A stretch of DNA of 64,000 bases from an uncultured Isoptericola sp. (GTDB lineage: Bacteria > Actinomycetota > Actinomycetes > Actinomycetales > Cellulomonadaceae), in the NCBI GenBank assembly GCA_947497265.1, contig CANMFP010000004.1, forward strand, positions 1 through 64,000, in the 5' to 3' direction. Each line of letters opens with the position of its first letter. Position 1 is the first letter of the stretch. Of the stretch, positions 31,968-41,071 are shown piece by piece. The notes under the pieces were generated by a model. That model was not told where the DNA came from. It made no database searches and worked only from the letters and a program-made list of their open reading frames with translations. A program made the position numbers and the translations under genes.

Positions 31968-33020
31968 TCAGCCGAGCGACCCGACCCATTCGCTCGACCC
32001 GTCGGCGAAGCCCTGCTCCTTCCAGATCGGCACCTCGGCCTTGAGCTCCTCGATCAGGTCGCTCGCGCAGGCGAACGCAGCCCGTCGGTGCCCGGAGGCG
32101 ACGGCCACGACGACGGCGACGTCCCCGATCTGGAGGTCCCCCACCCGGTGCACGACGGCGGCACGCACGGTGTCCCCCGTCGCAGCGGCGACACGGTGGG
32201 CCACGCGTTCGGCGACGGTCGCGAGCACCGTGGCGGCGTCGGGGTGCGACTCGTAGTGCAGCGCGGTCACGCCTCGGCCCTCGTCGTGGTCCCGGACGTG
32301 GCCCGCGAACGTGGCGACCGCCCCGCAGGAGTCGTCGCGCACCAGGTCGGCGAGCCGCGCGACGGCGTCGTCGATCGGGTGGTCGACCACGTCGGCCTCC
32401 AGCACCACGGCGGACCGTGAAGTAGAGCCTGCGGTACCGGTGGAGTGCCCCGCGTGCTCGTCCGGAGTACCGGAGGCACTACTTCGCGGGACGGAGGGGT
32501 CGGCAACGGGGTCGGCGTGCGCGTGGTCGCCCCCGTGGAGCTGGTCGACGGCGTGCGGCAGGACGTCCGCCAGCGCGTCGAGGCCGTCGAGGACTCCCCC
32601 GACGGAGCCGGGCAGGTTCACGATCAACGAATGGTCTGCGACGCCGGCGACCCCCCGGGACAGCGCCGCACCGGGCACGGCCCGCTTGGCAGGATCGGTG
32701 GGCGCCAGCGACCTGGCCCGGACCAGCTCGGCGATCCCGGGCACCTCGCGGTCCAGCACGGCCCGCGTGGCCTCGGGAGTCATGTCCGAGGGCGCGAGGC
32801 CGGTCCCGCCGGCGGTGACGATCACGTCCGGCGCGCCGTCGTCGTCCACGTCGAGCAGGTCGAGCAACGCCTCGCGGACGGGCTCGCCGTCGGGCACGAC
32901 CTGGACGGGCAGCACCTCCCAGCCGCGCGCGGCGAACCACTCGGCCGCGGCCGGCCCGGAGCGGTCCGCATAGACGCCGGCAGCGGCGCGGTCGGACGCG
33001 ACGACGACGGCGGCCCTCAC
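31968..33020 (-). CDS. MogA/MoaB-MoaE fusion, molybdenum cofactor synthesis
   Basis: A 350-residue bifunctional protein. Residues 1-165 are a MogA/MoaB-type domain (VTAGGTGLAPSDMTPEAT) that adenylylates molybdopterin. Residues 204-350 are MoaE, the large subunit of molybdopterin synthase (AGHVRDHDEG, HRVGDLQIGD, and PIWKEQGF with the conserved lysine). The linker of about 38 residues is Ser/Gly/Thr/His-rich and is encoded by an imperfect palindrome (32419-32485). No MoaD was found in the window, so the sulfur-carrier partner must be elsewhere. Start overlaps moaC by 4 nt. Confidence 0.93.
   Translation of the reverse strand: MRAAVVVASDRAAAGVYADRSGPAAAEWFAARGWEVLPVQVVPDGEPVREALLDLLDVDDDGAPDVIVTAGGTGLAPSDMTPEATRAVLDREVPGIAELVRARSLAPTDPAKRAVPGAALSRGVAGVADHSLIVNLPGSVGGVLDGLDALADVLPHAVDQLHGGDHAHADPVADPSVPRSSASGTPDEHAGHSTGTAGSTSRSAVVLEADVVDHPIDDAVARLADLVRDDSCGAVATFAGHVRDHDEGRGVTALHYESHPDAATVLATVAERVAHRVAAATGDTVRAAVVHRVGDLQIGDVAVVVAVASGHRRAAFACASDLIEELKAEVPIWKEQGFADGSSEWVGSLG
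32419..32485. repeat. Imperfect palindrome inside the MogA-MoaE linker
   Basis: Arms 32419-32437 and 32467-32485 pair at 17 of 19 positions, with a 29-nt spacer. Reading inward each arm starts GAAGTAG. It codes in frame for about 22 linker residues (about 178-200). It shares the GRNGTAG head with the repeats at 29495-29548 and 49638-49755. Confidence 0.6.
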
Positions 33021-33508
33021 GAGCGCTCCTCGCCGCGGACCCAGTCGCCGGACTTCCCGCCGGACTTCGCGACGACCTCGATGTCAGTGAGCGTCGCGGC
33101 CTTGTCGACGGCCTTGATCATGTCGTAGAGCGTCAGGCCCGCGACGGTCACCGCCGTCAGCGCCTCCATCTCGACGCCGGTGCGGCCGGTGGTCTTCACG
33201 GTCGCCGTGATCTCCACGGCGCCCGCCGAACCGCTCACCGGGGCGATGTCGATCTCGACGCCGGCGAGCGGCAGCGGATGGCACAGCGGCACGAGGTCCG
33301 GGGTGCGTTTGGCGCCCATGATCCCGGCGATGCGCGCGGTGGCGATGGCCTCCCCCTTGGGCAGCTCGCCCGAGGCGATGCGCTCGACGACGTCGGGCCG
33401 GGTGCGCAGGACGCCGCGCGCGGTCGCCTGACGCGTCGTGACGTCCTTGGCGGAGACGTCGACCATGTGGGCCGCGCCGTCGTCACGGTAGTGGGACAGG
33501 TCGCTCAT
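33017..33508 (-). CDS. moaC: Cyclic pyranopterin monophosphate synthase MoaC
   Basis: A 163-residue protein catalysing the second half of cPMP formation from GTP in molybdopterin synthesis, after MoaA. Family blocks are intact: HMVDVSAKDVTTRQATA, LVPLCHPLPLAGVEID, and VKTTGRTGVEMEALTAV followed by LYDMIKAVDK. Overlaps both neighbours by 4 nt (moeA upstream, MogA-MoaE downstream), so the three are translated as a coupled unit. Confidence 0.97.
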   Translation of the reverse strand: MSDLSHYRDDGAAHMVDVSAKDVTTRQATARGVLRTRPDVVERIASGELPKGEAIATARIAGIMGAKRTPDLVPLCHPLPLAGVEIDIAPVSGSAGAVEITATVKTTGRTGVEMEALTAVTVAGLTLYDMIKAVDKAATLTDIEVVAKSGGKSGDWVRGEERS

Positions 33509-34797
33509 CGGATCTCCCAGTAGTCGACGTCGTCGCCCTCGTCGAGGTGCGTGACGCCCGGCGGTACGTGTACCAGGAGCGTAGCCGCCGCGAGGTGGGC
33601 CAGGAGGTGGGAGCCGGGTCCGCCGACCATCTCGACGCGGCCGTCGGCGTCGCGGCGGCCGCGACGGACCTGGTGCAGGTGCCGGGGCGAGTCGACGGCC
33701 TCGGCCAGCGGCGCGCGGCCGCGCGACCGGTGCGTCGGCGTCGCGCCGGTGATCTCGGCAAGGACCGGGCGCAGGAACAGCTCGAAGGACACCAGCGCGC
33801 TGACCGGGTTGCCGGGGAACGCGACGAGCGGGACCTCCCGGTTGCCGGCCGCGGTGCCCACGGTGATGGTGCCGAGCCCCTGCGGCCCACCGGGCTGGAC
33901 GGCGACGTGCCCGAACCAGGCATCAGTGAGCGTCTGCCGCACCACCTCGTAGGCACCGGCCGAGACGCCGCCGCTGGTGACGACGAGCGCCACGTCGTCA
34001 GGTGCCTCGGCCAGCACGGCGCGCAGGGCGGCGGAGTCGTCGGCGACCACGCGATGGGAGACGCGCGCCCCGGCCTGCGCGAGCGCCGCGGTCAGCGCGG
34101 CGCCGTTGGCGTCGTAGAGCTGGGCCGCGCCCAGGGGCCGCCCGGCAGGGACGAGCTCGGAACCGGTGGAGATCAGCAGGACGTGCGGCGGCCCGGCGGT
34201 CTCGACCTGCGCCACGCCCGCCGCGACGAGCACCCCGAGCTGCGCAGGCCCGAGCGGCGTCCGCGCCGGCACGACGACGTCACCGGCTGCGACGTCGGAG
34301 CCCGCGCTCCGCACGAAGGTGCCGCCGGCGACCGGCATGGTGAACCGGACCGTCGCCGCGGTGCCGAGCTCGGGGAAAGCAGGTGGGTCGGCGTCCTCGA
34401 TCTTGACGACGGCATCCGCGCCGTCGGGCATCGGGGCGCCCGTCATGACGGGCGCGGCCGCGCCGCGTGGGAGCGGTGGCGGCGTGGTCCCGGCCGGGAC
34501 CGGGGCGACGACCGGCAGCTCGACCGGGTCGCCGGGCGCGGCGTCGGCCAGGTCGTCGCAACGCACCGCGTAGCCGTCCATCTGGGAGTTGTCGAAGCCC
34601 GGCAGGTCGACGGCGGCCGTCGCGTCGCGCACCAGCACACGTGGCGCCAGCACGGCACCGTCCCGGGCGTCGGCCAGCAACGCGGCAAGGGTGACCGCGG
34701 TCGGCCCCGTGGCCGCCCGGAGGAGCGCCGGGCCCACCAGCTCGGCGACGGCCGCAGCATGGTCCGCCACCGGCCGGTTCGTCGCATCGTCATGCAC
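33505..34797 (-). CDS. moeA: Molybdopterin molybdenumtransferase MoeA
   Basis: Inserts molybdate into adenylylated molybdopterin. A 430-residue protein with the MoeA landmarks FDNSQMDGYAVR, APVMTGAPMPDGADAVV and the MPT-binding-like STGSELVPAGRPLG, ending in the beta-barrel domain IV. GTG start at 34797 with TAGGCT ending 7 nt upstream and no Shine-Dalgarno: probably leaderless. First gene of the moeA-moaC-mogA/moaE operon, divergent from the TOBE regulator and modABC. A second moeA begins at 63533. Confidence 0.95.
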   Translation of the reverse strand: MHDDATNRPVADHAAAVAELVGPALLRAATGPTAVTLAALLADARDGAVLAPRVLVRDATAAVDLPGFDNSQMDGYAVRCDDLADAAPGDPVELPVVAPVPAGTTPPPLPRGAAAPVMTGAPMPDGADAVVKIEDADPPAFPELGTAATVRFTMPVAGGTFVRSAGSDVAAGDVVVPARTPLGPAQLGVLVAAGVAQVETAGPPHVLLISTGSELVPAGRPLGAAQLYDANGAALTAALAQAGARVSHRVVADDSAALRAVLAEAPDDVALVVTSGGVSAGAYEVVRQTLTDAWFGHVAVQPGGPQGLGTITVGTAAGNREVPLVAFPGNPVSALVSFELFLRPVLAEITGATPTHRSRGRAPLAEAVDSPRHLHQVRRGRRDADGRVEMVGGPGSHLLAHLAAATLLVHVPPGVTHLDEGDDVDYWEIR

Positions 34798-34804
34798 GAG
34801 CGCC

Positions 34805-34810
34805 AGCCTA
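34805..34810 (-). promoter_or_regulatory. -10 box for leaderless moeA transcript
   Basis: TAGGCT on the minus strand ends 7 nt before the GTG start of moeA, matching leaderless spacing and supporting that start. Confidence 0.45.
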
Positions 34811-34892
34811 CGGGGGCACACCGCGCACGGACGATCCCCGTCATTCAGGCACGTGCGCCTGGCAGGCGTTGCTGACGACGTAGATACGCCCT

Positions 34893-34898
34893 TAAGGT
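34893..34898 (+). promoter_or_regulatory. -10 box for the TOBE regulator / modABC operon
   Basis: TAAGGT ends 7 nt before the ATG at 34906. TTGCTG at 34869-34874 is an 18-nt-spaced candidate -35. The AAGG within the box could alternatively serve as ribosome-binding site. GGCGT (34864-34868) and ACGCC (34886-34890) form an inverted pair around the promoter and may be an operator. Confidence 0.45.
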
Positions 34899-34905
34899 CA
34901 TGGTC

Positions 34906-35313
34906 ATGCCGCAGATGAGGATCAGCGAGGCCGCCGTCTACCTCGGCGTCAGCGACGACACCGTGCGCCGCTGGATCGACCGCGGGCTGCTCACCGCCAT
35001 CCGTGACGACGCCGGCCGCAAGGTGGTCGACGGGTACGAGGTGGCGATGGCCGCCCGCGAGCACGCCACGCCGCCCGGTCTGCCGCACGGCATGAAGAGC
35101 TCCGCCCGCAACCGGTTCGTCGGGCTGGTCACCGATCTCCAGGTCGACGCCGTGATGGCGCAGGTCGAGCTGCAGTGCGGTCCGTTCCGCGTCGTGTCGC
35201 TGATGAGCAGCGAGGCGGTCCGCGACCTGGGCCTGGAACGCGGTTCCGTCGCGGTCGCCGTCATCAAGTCGACCAACGTGGTGGTCGAGGTGCCGGACCG
35301 GGGCGAGGGATGA
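34906..35313 (+). CDS. MerR-type HTH plus TOBE/Mop molybdate-binding regulator
   Basis: A 135-residue protein: an excisionase/MerR-like DNA-binding domain ([24 protein letters not shown]) joined to one Mop/TOBE domain ([20 protein letters not shown]), which in this family binds molybdate or tungstate. It probably senses molybdate and controls the modABC genes that follow, in the role of ModE. In-frame ATGs at 34900, 34906 and 34915; the middle one fits a -10 box 7 nt upstream. modA starts in a 4-nt overlap with its stop. Confidence 0.88.
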   Translation: MPQMRISEAAVYLGVSDDTVRRWIDRGLLTAIRDDAGRKVVDGYEVAMAAREHATPPGLPHGMKSSARNRFVGLVTDLQVDAVMAQVELQCGPFRVVSLMSSEAVRDLGLERGSVAVAVIKSTNVVVEVPDRGEG

Positions 35314-36086
35314 CGGCGGTGCTCCCCCGCCGTGCGCGCGCCGCCGGGGCCGCGCTCGTCGCCGCGAGCGCCGCCGTCGTCGTCACCGCCTGCAGCACCG
35401 GCACCACCGACGGCGGCACCACACTGACCGTCTACGCCGCCGCCTCCCTGACCGAGGCCTTCGAGCAGATCGCCGCCGACTTCGAGACCGAGCACCCCGA
35501 CGTCGACGTCCGGCTCGGCGTCGCCGGGTCCTCGACCCTCGCCGCACAGATCCAGCAGGGCGCCCCGGCCGACGTGTTCGCCTCGGCAGACACGTCGACC
35601 ATGGACGAACTCGTCGCCGACGGCCTGGTGAGCACCCCGCAGGACATCGCCGCCAACGCGCTGGAGATCGTCGTCCCGCCCGGGAACCCGGCCGGGGTCT
35701 CCGCGCTGGCCGACCTCGCCGAACCCGGTCTCCGGCTGGTGGTGTGCGCCCCGGAGGTGCCGTGCGGCGCAGCCACCACCGCCGTCGTCGGGCACGCCGG
35801 GCTGACGCTGCACCCCGTCAGCGAGGAGCAGAGCGTCACCGACGTCCTCGGGAAGGTCACCGCGGGCGAGGCCGACGCCGGGCTCGTCTACGTCACCGAC
35901 GTCGCCCGGGCGGGCGACCAGGTCGAGGGCGTCATGTTCCGGGAGTCCGCCGCAGCGGTGAACACCTACCCGATCGCTACTATCACCGGCACCCCCCGGC
36001 CTGCCCTCGCCGACGAGTTCGTCGACGCCGTCCTGTCCGACGACGGCCGGGCGGTCCTCGCGGATCTCGGGTTCGCCGCACCATGA
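35310..36086 (+). CDS. modA: Molybdate ABC transporter substrate-binding lipoprotein ModA
   Basis: A 258-residue protein with basic N-terminus, Ala-rich hydrophobic stretch and a lipobox-like VVVTAC, so anchored as a lipoprotein. The mature part is a typical Mod[44 protein letters not shown] and [17 protein letters not shown]. It binds the oxyanion outside and delivers it to ModB. ATGA overlaps at both ends. Confidence 0.95.
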   Translation: MTAVLPRRARAAGAALVAASAAVVVTACSTGTTDGGTTLTVYAAASLTEAFEQIAADFETEHPDVDVRLGVAGSSTLAAQIQQGAPADVFASADTSTMDELVADGLVSTPQDIAANALEIVVPPGNPAGVSALADLAEPGLRLVVCAPEVPCGAATTAVVGHAGLTLHPVSEEQSVTDVLGKVTAGEADAGLVYVTDVARAGDQVEGVMFRESAAAVNTYPIATITGTPRPALADEFVDAVLSDDGRAVLADLGFAAP

Positions 36087-36916
36087 CCGCCCCGGCGACC
36101 ACCCGCGCCGCCCGCAGGCGCGCCACCCGAGACCCTGCCGAGGTCGCGGCCGGGCTGCCGCGCTGGGCGTTCCTGCCCGCCGCCGTCGGCGGCCTGTTCG
36201 TGGTGCTGCCGCTGATCGCCCTGGGTACCCGGGTCGACCTGACCGGCTACTGGGGACTGGTCACCAGCGAGTCGGCCCGCGCCGCCCTGGTCCTCAGCCT
36301 GCGGACCGCCGCCGTCAGCACGCTGCTCTGCCTGGGGCTCGGCGTCCCGATGGCGATCGTCCTGGCCCGTGGGCGGTTCCGCGGCCGGAACCTGCTGCGG
36401 GCCTTCGTCCTCGTCCCGCTCGTCCTGCCGCCCGTGGTGGGCGGCGTCGCGCTGCTCGCCACGTTCGGCCGCCGCGGCCTGCTCGGCGAGTCGATGGAGG
36501 TCGCGGGGCTCCAGGTCGCGTTCTCGACGACGGCGGTGGTCATCGCCCAGACGTTCGTCGCCCTGCCGTTCCTCGTCATCAGCCTGGAGGGCTCGCTGCG
36601 CAGCGCCGGTACGCGGTACGACGTCGTCGCGGCCTCCCTCGGCGCCGGCCCGACGACGGTGCTGCGCCGGGTCACGCTCCCCCTCGTGCGGCCCGGCCTG
36701 CTCTCGGGCACCGTGCTGGCCTTCGCGCGGGCGCTCGGCGAGTTCGGCGCCACCATCACGTTCGCGGGCAGCCTGCAGGGCGTCACCCGCACGCTCCCGC
36801 TGGAGATCTACCTGCAGCGCGAGACCGACCCCGACGCCGCCGTGGCGCTGTCCCTGCTGCTGGTGGCGATCGCCGTCGTCGTCATCGCCGGCACCCACCA
36901 CCGGGCGACGCCATGA
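36083..36916 (+). CDS. modB: Molybdate ABC transporter permease ModB
   Basis: A 277-residue inner-membrane permease with about 5-6 membrane segments after a charged N-terminus of about 25 residues. The cytoplasmic EAA-like loop reads [25 protein letters not shown], followed by [13 protein letters not shown] as in molybdate permeases. ATGA overlap with modA and modC. Confidence 0.95.
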   Translation: MTAPATTRAARRRATRDPAEVAAGLPRWAFLPAAVGGLFVVLPLIALGTRVDLTGYWGLVTSESARAALVLSLRTAAVSTLLCLGLGVPMAIVLARGRFRGRNLLRAFVLVPLVLPPVVGGVALLATFGRRGLLGESMEVAGLQVAFSTTAVVIAQTFVALPFLVISLEGSLRSAGTRYDVVAASLGAGPTTVLRRVTLPLVRPGLLSGTVLAFARALGEFGATITFAGSLQGVTRTLPLEIYLQRETDPDAAVALSLLLVAIAVVVIAGTHHRATP

Positions 36917-37968
36917 CGTTCACGCTGAACGCCTCGGTCCCCTCGCGCGGGTTCGACGTCACGGTCGACGTCGCCGAGGGCCGCACCCTGGCGCTGCTCG
37001 GCCCCAACGGCGCGGGCAAGTCCACCGCCCTGGGACTCGCAGCGGGGACCCTGCGCCCGCACGACGGCGAGATCACCCTGGACGGCCGTGCCCTCGCCGG
37101 TGCCCGGGCCGGCCGCCGCACGGTCTGGGTGGCGCCACACCGCCGCAGGGTGGCGCTGCTCGCCCAGGACCCGATGCTGTTCCCGCACCTGAGCGTGCGC
37201 GACAACGTCGCCTTCGGGCCCCGCTCGCAAGGCCGCTCCCGCCGGGAGGCCACCGCCGCGGCCGACGGGTGGCTCGCCGCGACCGACCTCACCGCGCTGG
37301 CCGGCCGCCGTCCGGCCGCGCTGTCCGGCGGGCAGGCCCAGCGCGTCGCCATCGTCCGGGCGCTGGCCGCCGCGCCGCGGCTCCTGCTGCTGGACGAGCC
37401 GATGGCGGCCCTCGACGTCGACGTCACACCCACCCTGCGGCAGACCCTGCAGCACCTGCTCGCCCGGCAGACCACCGTCATCGCCACCCACGACGTCCTC
37501 GACGCGCTGCTGCTGGCGGACGAGATCGCCGTCATCGACGGCGGCCGCGTCGTCGAGCGAGGCCCGACGGCGGAGGTCCTGTCCCGGCCGCGCAGCGCGT
37601 TCGGTGCGTCGATCGCCGGCTTCAACCTGCTGTCGGGGACGTGGACCGGCCACGGCGTCGCCACCGCGAGCGGCGCCGTCGTGCACGGCTACGCCACCCA
37701 GGCCGACATGCCGGCCGGGACGGCGATGACCGCCGTGTTCCGGCCCGCCGCCGTCGCGCTGCACCTGACCGACCCGCACGGCTCGCCCCGGAACACCTTC
37801 CGCGCCACGGTGCGCTCGGTGGAACCGCACGGCGCGCTGGTGCGGGTGCGCACCGACCAGCTCGCAGCCGACGTGACGCCCCAGGCCGTCGCCGAGCTCG
37901 CCCTGGTGCCCGGCCGTGCCGTCGTCGCCACGGTCAAGGCCGCCGAGGTCGACGTCTACCCCCGCTGA
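36913..37968 (+). CDS. modC: Molybdate ABC transporter ATP-binding protein ModC
   Basis: A 351-residue ATPase: Walker [10 protein letters not shown], signature [15 protein letters not shown], Walker [13 protein letters not shown], and the switch histidine in ATHDVLD. A C-terminal TOBE-type region (about 285-350) could bind molybdate for trans-inhibition. Completes the modABC importer, which supplies both nitrate reductases in the window. It converges on the next leftward gene with only 4 nt between stops. Confidence 0.94.
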   Translation: MTFTLNASVPSRGFDVTVDVAEGRTLALLGPNGAGKSTALGLAAGTLRPHDGEITLDGRALAGARAGRRTVWVAPHRRRVALLAQDPMLFPHLSVRDNVAFGPRSQGRSRREATAAADGWLAATDLTALAGRRPAALSGGQAQRVAIVRALAAAPRLLLLDEPMAALDVDVTPTLRQTLQHLLARQTTVIATHDVLDALLLADEIAVIDGGRVVERGPTAEVLSRPRSAFGASIAGFNLLSGTWTGHGVATASGAVVHGYATQADMPAGTAMTAVFRPAAVALHLTDPHGSPRNTFRATVRSVEPHGALVRVRTDQLAADVTPQAVAELALVPGRAVVATVKAAEVDVYPR

Positions 37969-37972
37969 GCGG

Positions 37973-38839
37973 CTAGCTCGACACGTCCGCCGTCGTGAAC
38001 CGGCTCCAGGCCAGCGCCCCGAAGACCGCGACCCAGGCACCCTGCACGGCCAAGCCGCCCAGCACCGTCGGGACGTCGACCTGGAGGCGCAAGAACTCGC
38101 CGAGGTCCAACCAGTGGTGGGTGAGCAGCCACGGATGGACGGCCGAGAGCTGCGGCAGCGCGTCGAGCACACCGCTGACGATCGCGACCACCACGGTCGA
38201 GGCCATCGCGGCGACGGGGACCTCGGTCAGCGTCGACAGGAAGAGCCCGACCGCCACGAGACCGGTGAGCGACAGGACGACGTACCCGACGACCCCGAGC
38301 GTGCGCAGGATGCCCTCGGCGAGCGGGACGGTGTCGCCGGACAGCAGGGTCACGTCGCCCACGCCGAAGAGCACCGCACCGACGACGAGGCCCGTGACCG
38401 CGATCGCGGCGACGGCCGCGACGGCGAACGCCAGGACCGCACCGGCCTTGACGAGCAGCAGGCGGGTCCGCGGCACGGGTACCACGAGCAGGTACCGCAG
38501 GGTCCCGGCGGCTGCCTCGCCCGCCACCGCGTCGCCGGAGACGATCGCGACGCACAACGGCAGGAGGAACGGCAGGCAGCTGACCAGCGCCGCGAACACG
38601 AGGAACAGTCCGTTGCCGGTCACGCGGTCGGGGAACGGCGGACCCTGCCCGGCCACCGGGGAGTCCTGCGTGACGAACAGGACGATCCCGACCAGCACCG
38701 GGACGGCGGCCAGGCCGGCCAGCAGCACGATGTTGCGGACCCGCCCGAACACCAGGCGCAGCTCGCTGCGCAGCAGGCGTGCCGTGGCGACCCCTCGCCG
38801 CGCCGGCGGGGCGACCGTGCCCGCCTCAGCGAGCGACAT
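37973..38839 (-). CDS. ABC-2 type transporter permease
   Basis: A 288-residue membrane protein with six predicted hydrophobic segments and the first cytoplasmic stretch RLLRSELRLVFGRVRN typical of ABC-2 permeases. A long extracytoplasmic loop (DSPVAGQGPPFPDRVTGNG) follows the first segment. GGGAGGGG precedes the ATG, and the gene overlaps the ATPase gene by 14 nt. With that ATPase it should form an exporter; substrate unknown. Adjacent LolA-like and two-component genes suggest cell-envelope stress or antimicrobial export. Confidence 0.85.
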   Translation of the reverse strand: MSLAEAGTVAPPARRGVATARLLRSELRLVFGRVRNIVLLAGLAAVPVLVGIVLFVTQDSPVAGQGPPFPDRVTGNGLFLVFAALVSCLPFLLPLCVAIVSGDAVAGEAAAGTLRYLLVVPVPRTRLLLVKAGAVLAFAVAAVAAIAVTGLVVGAVLFGVGDVTLLSGDTVPLAEGILRTLGVVGYVVLSLTGLVAVGLFLSTLTEVPVAAMASTVVVAIVSGVLDALPQLSAVHPWLLTHHWLDLGEFLRLQVDVPTVLGGLAVQGAWVAVFGALAWSRFTTADVSS

Positions 38840-39785
38840 CGAACCCCTCCCCCGTGAGCCGGACGAACACGTCCTCGAGCGTCGGCCGCCGGACCTCCAG
38901 ACCGAGCAGGTCGATCCCGTCGCCGACGACCGCCTGCGCGATCTTCTCGACGGCGACGTCACCGAGCGGAGCCACCAGAGCGTCGCCGTCCGACCGGACG
39001 TCGGCGAGCCCCAGGCCCGCCAGGACGCGCGCGAGGTGGTCCCGCTGGTCCGGGCGGACGGCGACCCGCACCTGCGTGGTCGCGGCGTCCGCGATCTCCT
39101 CGGGCGCGCCCTGGGCGAGCAGCCTCCCACGGCTCATGATCCCCACGTGCGAGCACACCTGCTCGATCTCGCTCAGCAGGTGCGACGAGACGAGCACCGT
39201 GGTGCCGGCCGCGGCCAGCTCCCGCACGAGCGCGCGCACCTCGCGCGTGCCCTGCGGGTCGAGGCCGTTGGTGGGCTCGTCGAGCAGCAGCAGGTCCCGC
39301 GGCCGCAGGAGCGTCGCCGCCAGGCCCAGGCGCTGCTTCATGCCCAGCGAGTACTGCCGGTAGCGCTTGTCCGCGGCCGCGGCGAGCCCGACCCGGTCGA
39401 GCGCGGCAGCGACCCGGGCCGCCCGGGTCCCCGGGTCTGCGGTGGCGTCCGCGGCGTCGAGCCGCTCGAGGTTCGCCCGCCCGTGGAGGTACGGGTGGAA
39501 CGCGGGGCCCTCGACCAGCGCACCGACGCGCGGCAGCACCGACCGGCCGCGTGCGGGCATCGGCGCGCCGAGGAGCTCGACCGTCCCCGCCGTCGGCGCC
39601 ACCAGCCCGAGGAGCATGCGGATCGTGGTCGTCTTGCCCGAACCGTTCGGGCCGAGGAAGCCGTAGGCGGCGCCACGCGGGACCAGCAGGTCGATCCCGT
39701 CCACGCCGACCTGCCCCGAACGGAACCTCTTGGTCAGCCCACGGGTGCGGACCGCGGGCTCCGCGGCGCCCTCGGCACCTGTCAT
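38826..39785 (-). CDS. ABC transporter ATP-binding protein (export type)
   Basis: A 319-residue ATPase of the DrrA/CcmA-like class: Walker A GPNGSGKTTT, signature YSLGMKQRLGLA, Walker B LLLLDEPTNGLDP, then a C-terminal domain ending RRPTLEDVFVRLTGEGF, typical of ATPases partnered with ABC-2 permeases. Starts in a 4-nt overlap with the LolA-like gene, so the three leftward genes appear coupled. Confidence 0.93.
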   Translation of the reverse strand: MTGAEGAAEPAVRTRGLTKRFRSGQVGVDGIDLLVPRGAAYGFLGPNGSGKTTTIRMLLGLVAPTAGTVELLGAPMPARGRSVLPRVGALVEGPAFHPYLHGRANLERLDAADATADPGTRAARVAAALDRVGLAAAADKRYRQYSLGMKQRLGLAATLLRPRDLLLLDEPTNGLDPQGTREVRALVRELAAAGTTVLVSSHLLSEIEQVCSHVGIMSRGRLLAQGAPEEIADAATTQVRVAVRPDQRDHLARVLAGLGLADVRSDGDALVAPLGDVAVEKIAQAVVGDGIDLLGLEVRRPTLEDVFVRLTGEGFDVAR

Positions 39786-40999
39786 CCGGCGAGCTCCTCG
39801 AGCGTGGCCGGCGGCACCGAGCCCGCCAGGACACGGCCGTCGTCGGTCACCAGCACGGACAGCAGCGCGGAGGTGAGGACCCGGCCACCGTCGACCTCCG
39901 TGGTGAGCTGCTCGTACAGGGCCCGCGTGTCGAGCTCCGGCAGGGCGGGCATCTCACCGTCGGACGGCGAGAGCTCGTCGAGCAGGTCGTCCGCGCCGCT
40001 CGACCCGGTGCCGTCCTTGGGCAGCCGGCCCTCGGCCGCCGCCCCGAGGATCGCGTCGACGTCGACGTCGGACAGCTCGACGACGGTCTCCCAGCCCGTG
40101 CCCGAGACGGTGACGCCCTCGGCCCCGTCCAGCGCGTCCGGGTGCTTCTGCTCCAGCGCTCCCGGCTCCGGGAGGGGCACCTCGACCTCGCGGACGTCGG
40201 CCCCCGCCGGGGCGGAGAAGTCGAAGACGCTCGCGTCGGGCATCTCGAACGAGACGTCGGTGAACCCGACCTCCAGGGCGGGTGCCGCGTCGTCCCCGAC
40301 GCCCCACACCTGGGCACGCAGCGGCACGGAGGTCTCGGCGTCGACGGCGACCCGCACCCGGTCCACCAGCGTGCCGTCCGTCTGCGGGCGCATCTCGAGC
40401 TGGTAGGCGGCGCGCCCCGCCACCTCGACCGGCTCCGTCGTGGTGACGTCGGTGGTGGTGCGGGCGTAGGCGAGAGCCAGCTCGGCGGCCTCGGACGGCG
40501 TCGGCAGGTCGCCGTCCACCGGCGGCTCGGCGGCCTCCTCGGAGAGCTCCTCGTAGCGCTCCAGGTCCGCCGGGTCGACGACGTAGTGCACCGCCTCGTC
40601 GTCGGCGCTCGAGTAGGTCCACGCCTCCGGCCCGTCCCGGACCACGGAGTACTCCGAGACCTCGCCGAGCAGGGCAGCCCGGGAGGAATCCTCGCCGTCG
40701 GACCAGACCCGGACCGTCGAGCTGCCCCCGAGCAGGTCGAGCGGGCCCGCGCCCTGCAGCTCGGGGACGGTCACGTCGGGCAGCCCGAGCCGCGCCGTGT
40801 ACACGACGGTCCCCGAGACCGGGACGCGGTCGGCGTTCGCCATGCGGTCCACGAGGTCGTCGGCCGAGACGGAGGGCAGGTCGTCGCTCGCGGACGCGCC
40901 GAGGGTGGCCGGGACGACGAAGGCGGCGGCGACGGCGGCAGCGGCGACGGCCGGGACCGCCCACCGTGCCCGGGGCGAGAAGGTGCGCGTGGTGTCCAT
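39782..40999 (-). CDS. LolA/RseB-like secreted protein
   Basis: A 405-residue protein with an N-terminal signal/anchor (VPAVAAAAVAAAFVVPATLGASA) and an extracytoplasmic part resembling the LolA/DUF2092/MucB-RseB fold (ADDLVDRMANADRVPVSGTVVYTARLGLPD, and later DRVRVAVDAETSVPLRAQVWG). Such proteins bind lipids or regulate envelope-stress factors. It heads the operon with the ABC exporter and is divergent from a two-component system, so it may report membrane state to that system. The open frame continues upstream, but the signal peptide defines the ATG at 40999. Confidence 0.75.
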   Translation of the reverse strand: MDTTRTFSPRARWAVPAVAAAAVAAAFVVPATLGASASDDLPSVSADDLVDRMANADRVPVSGTVVYTARLGLPDVTVPELQGAGPLDLLGGSSTVRVWSDGEDSSRAALLGEVSEYSVVRDGPEAWTYSSADDEAVHYVVDPADLERYEELSEEAAEPPVDGDLPTPSEAAELALAYARTTTDVTTTEPVEVAGRAAYQLEMRPQTDGTLVDRVRVAVDAETSVPLRAQVWGVGDDAAPALEVGFTDVSFEMPDASVFDFSAPAGADVREVEVPLPEPGALEQKHPDALDGAEGVTVSGTGWETVVELSDVDVDAILGAAAEGRLPKDGTGSSGADDLLDELSPSDGEMPALPELDTRALYEQLTTEVDGGRVLTSALLSVLVTDDGRVLAGSVPPATLEELAG

Positions 41000-41071
41000 G
41001 GCCCCACTGTGCGCGACCTCGCCTGAGACGACGCTGAGAACGCAGACCTGGCCCCCCGGTGCCATGCTGCG

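Noticed and set aside
37968-37973. Terminator between modC and the ABC permease
   Set aside because: Stops are only 4 nt apart and no convincing stem-loop could be placed without lying in coding sequence.
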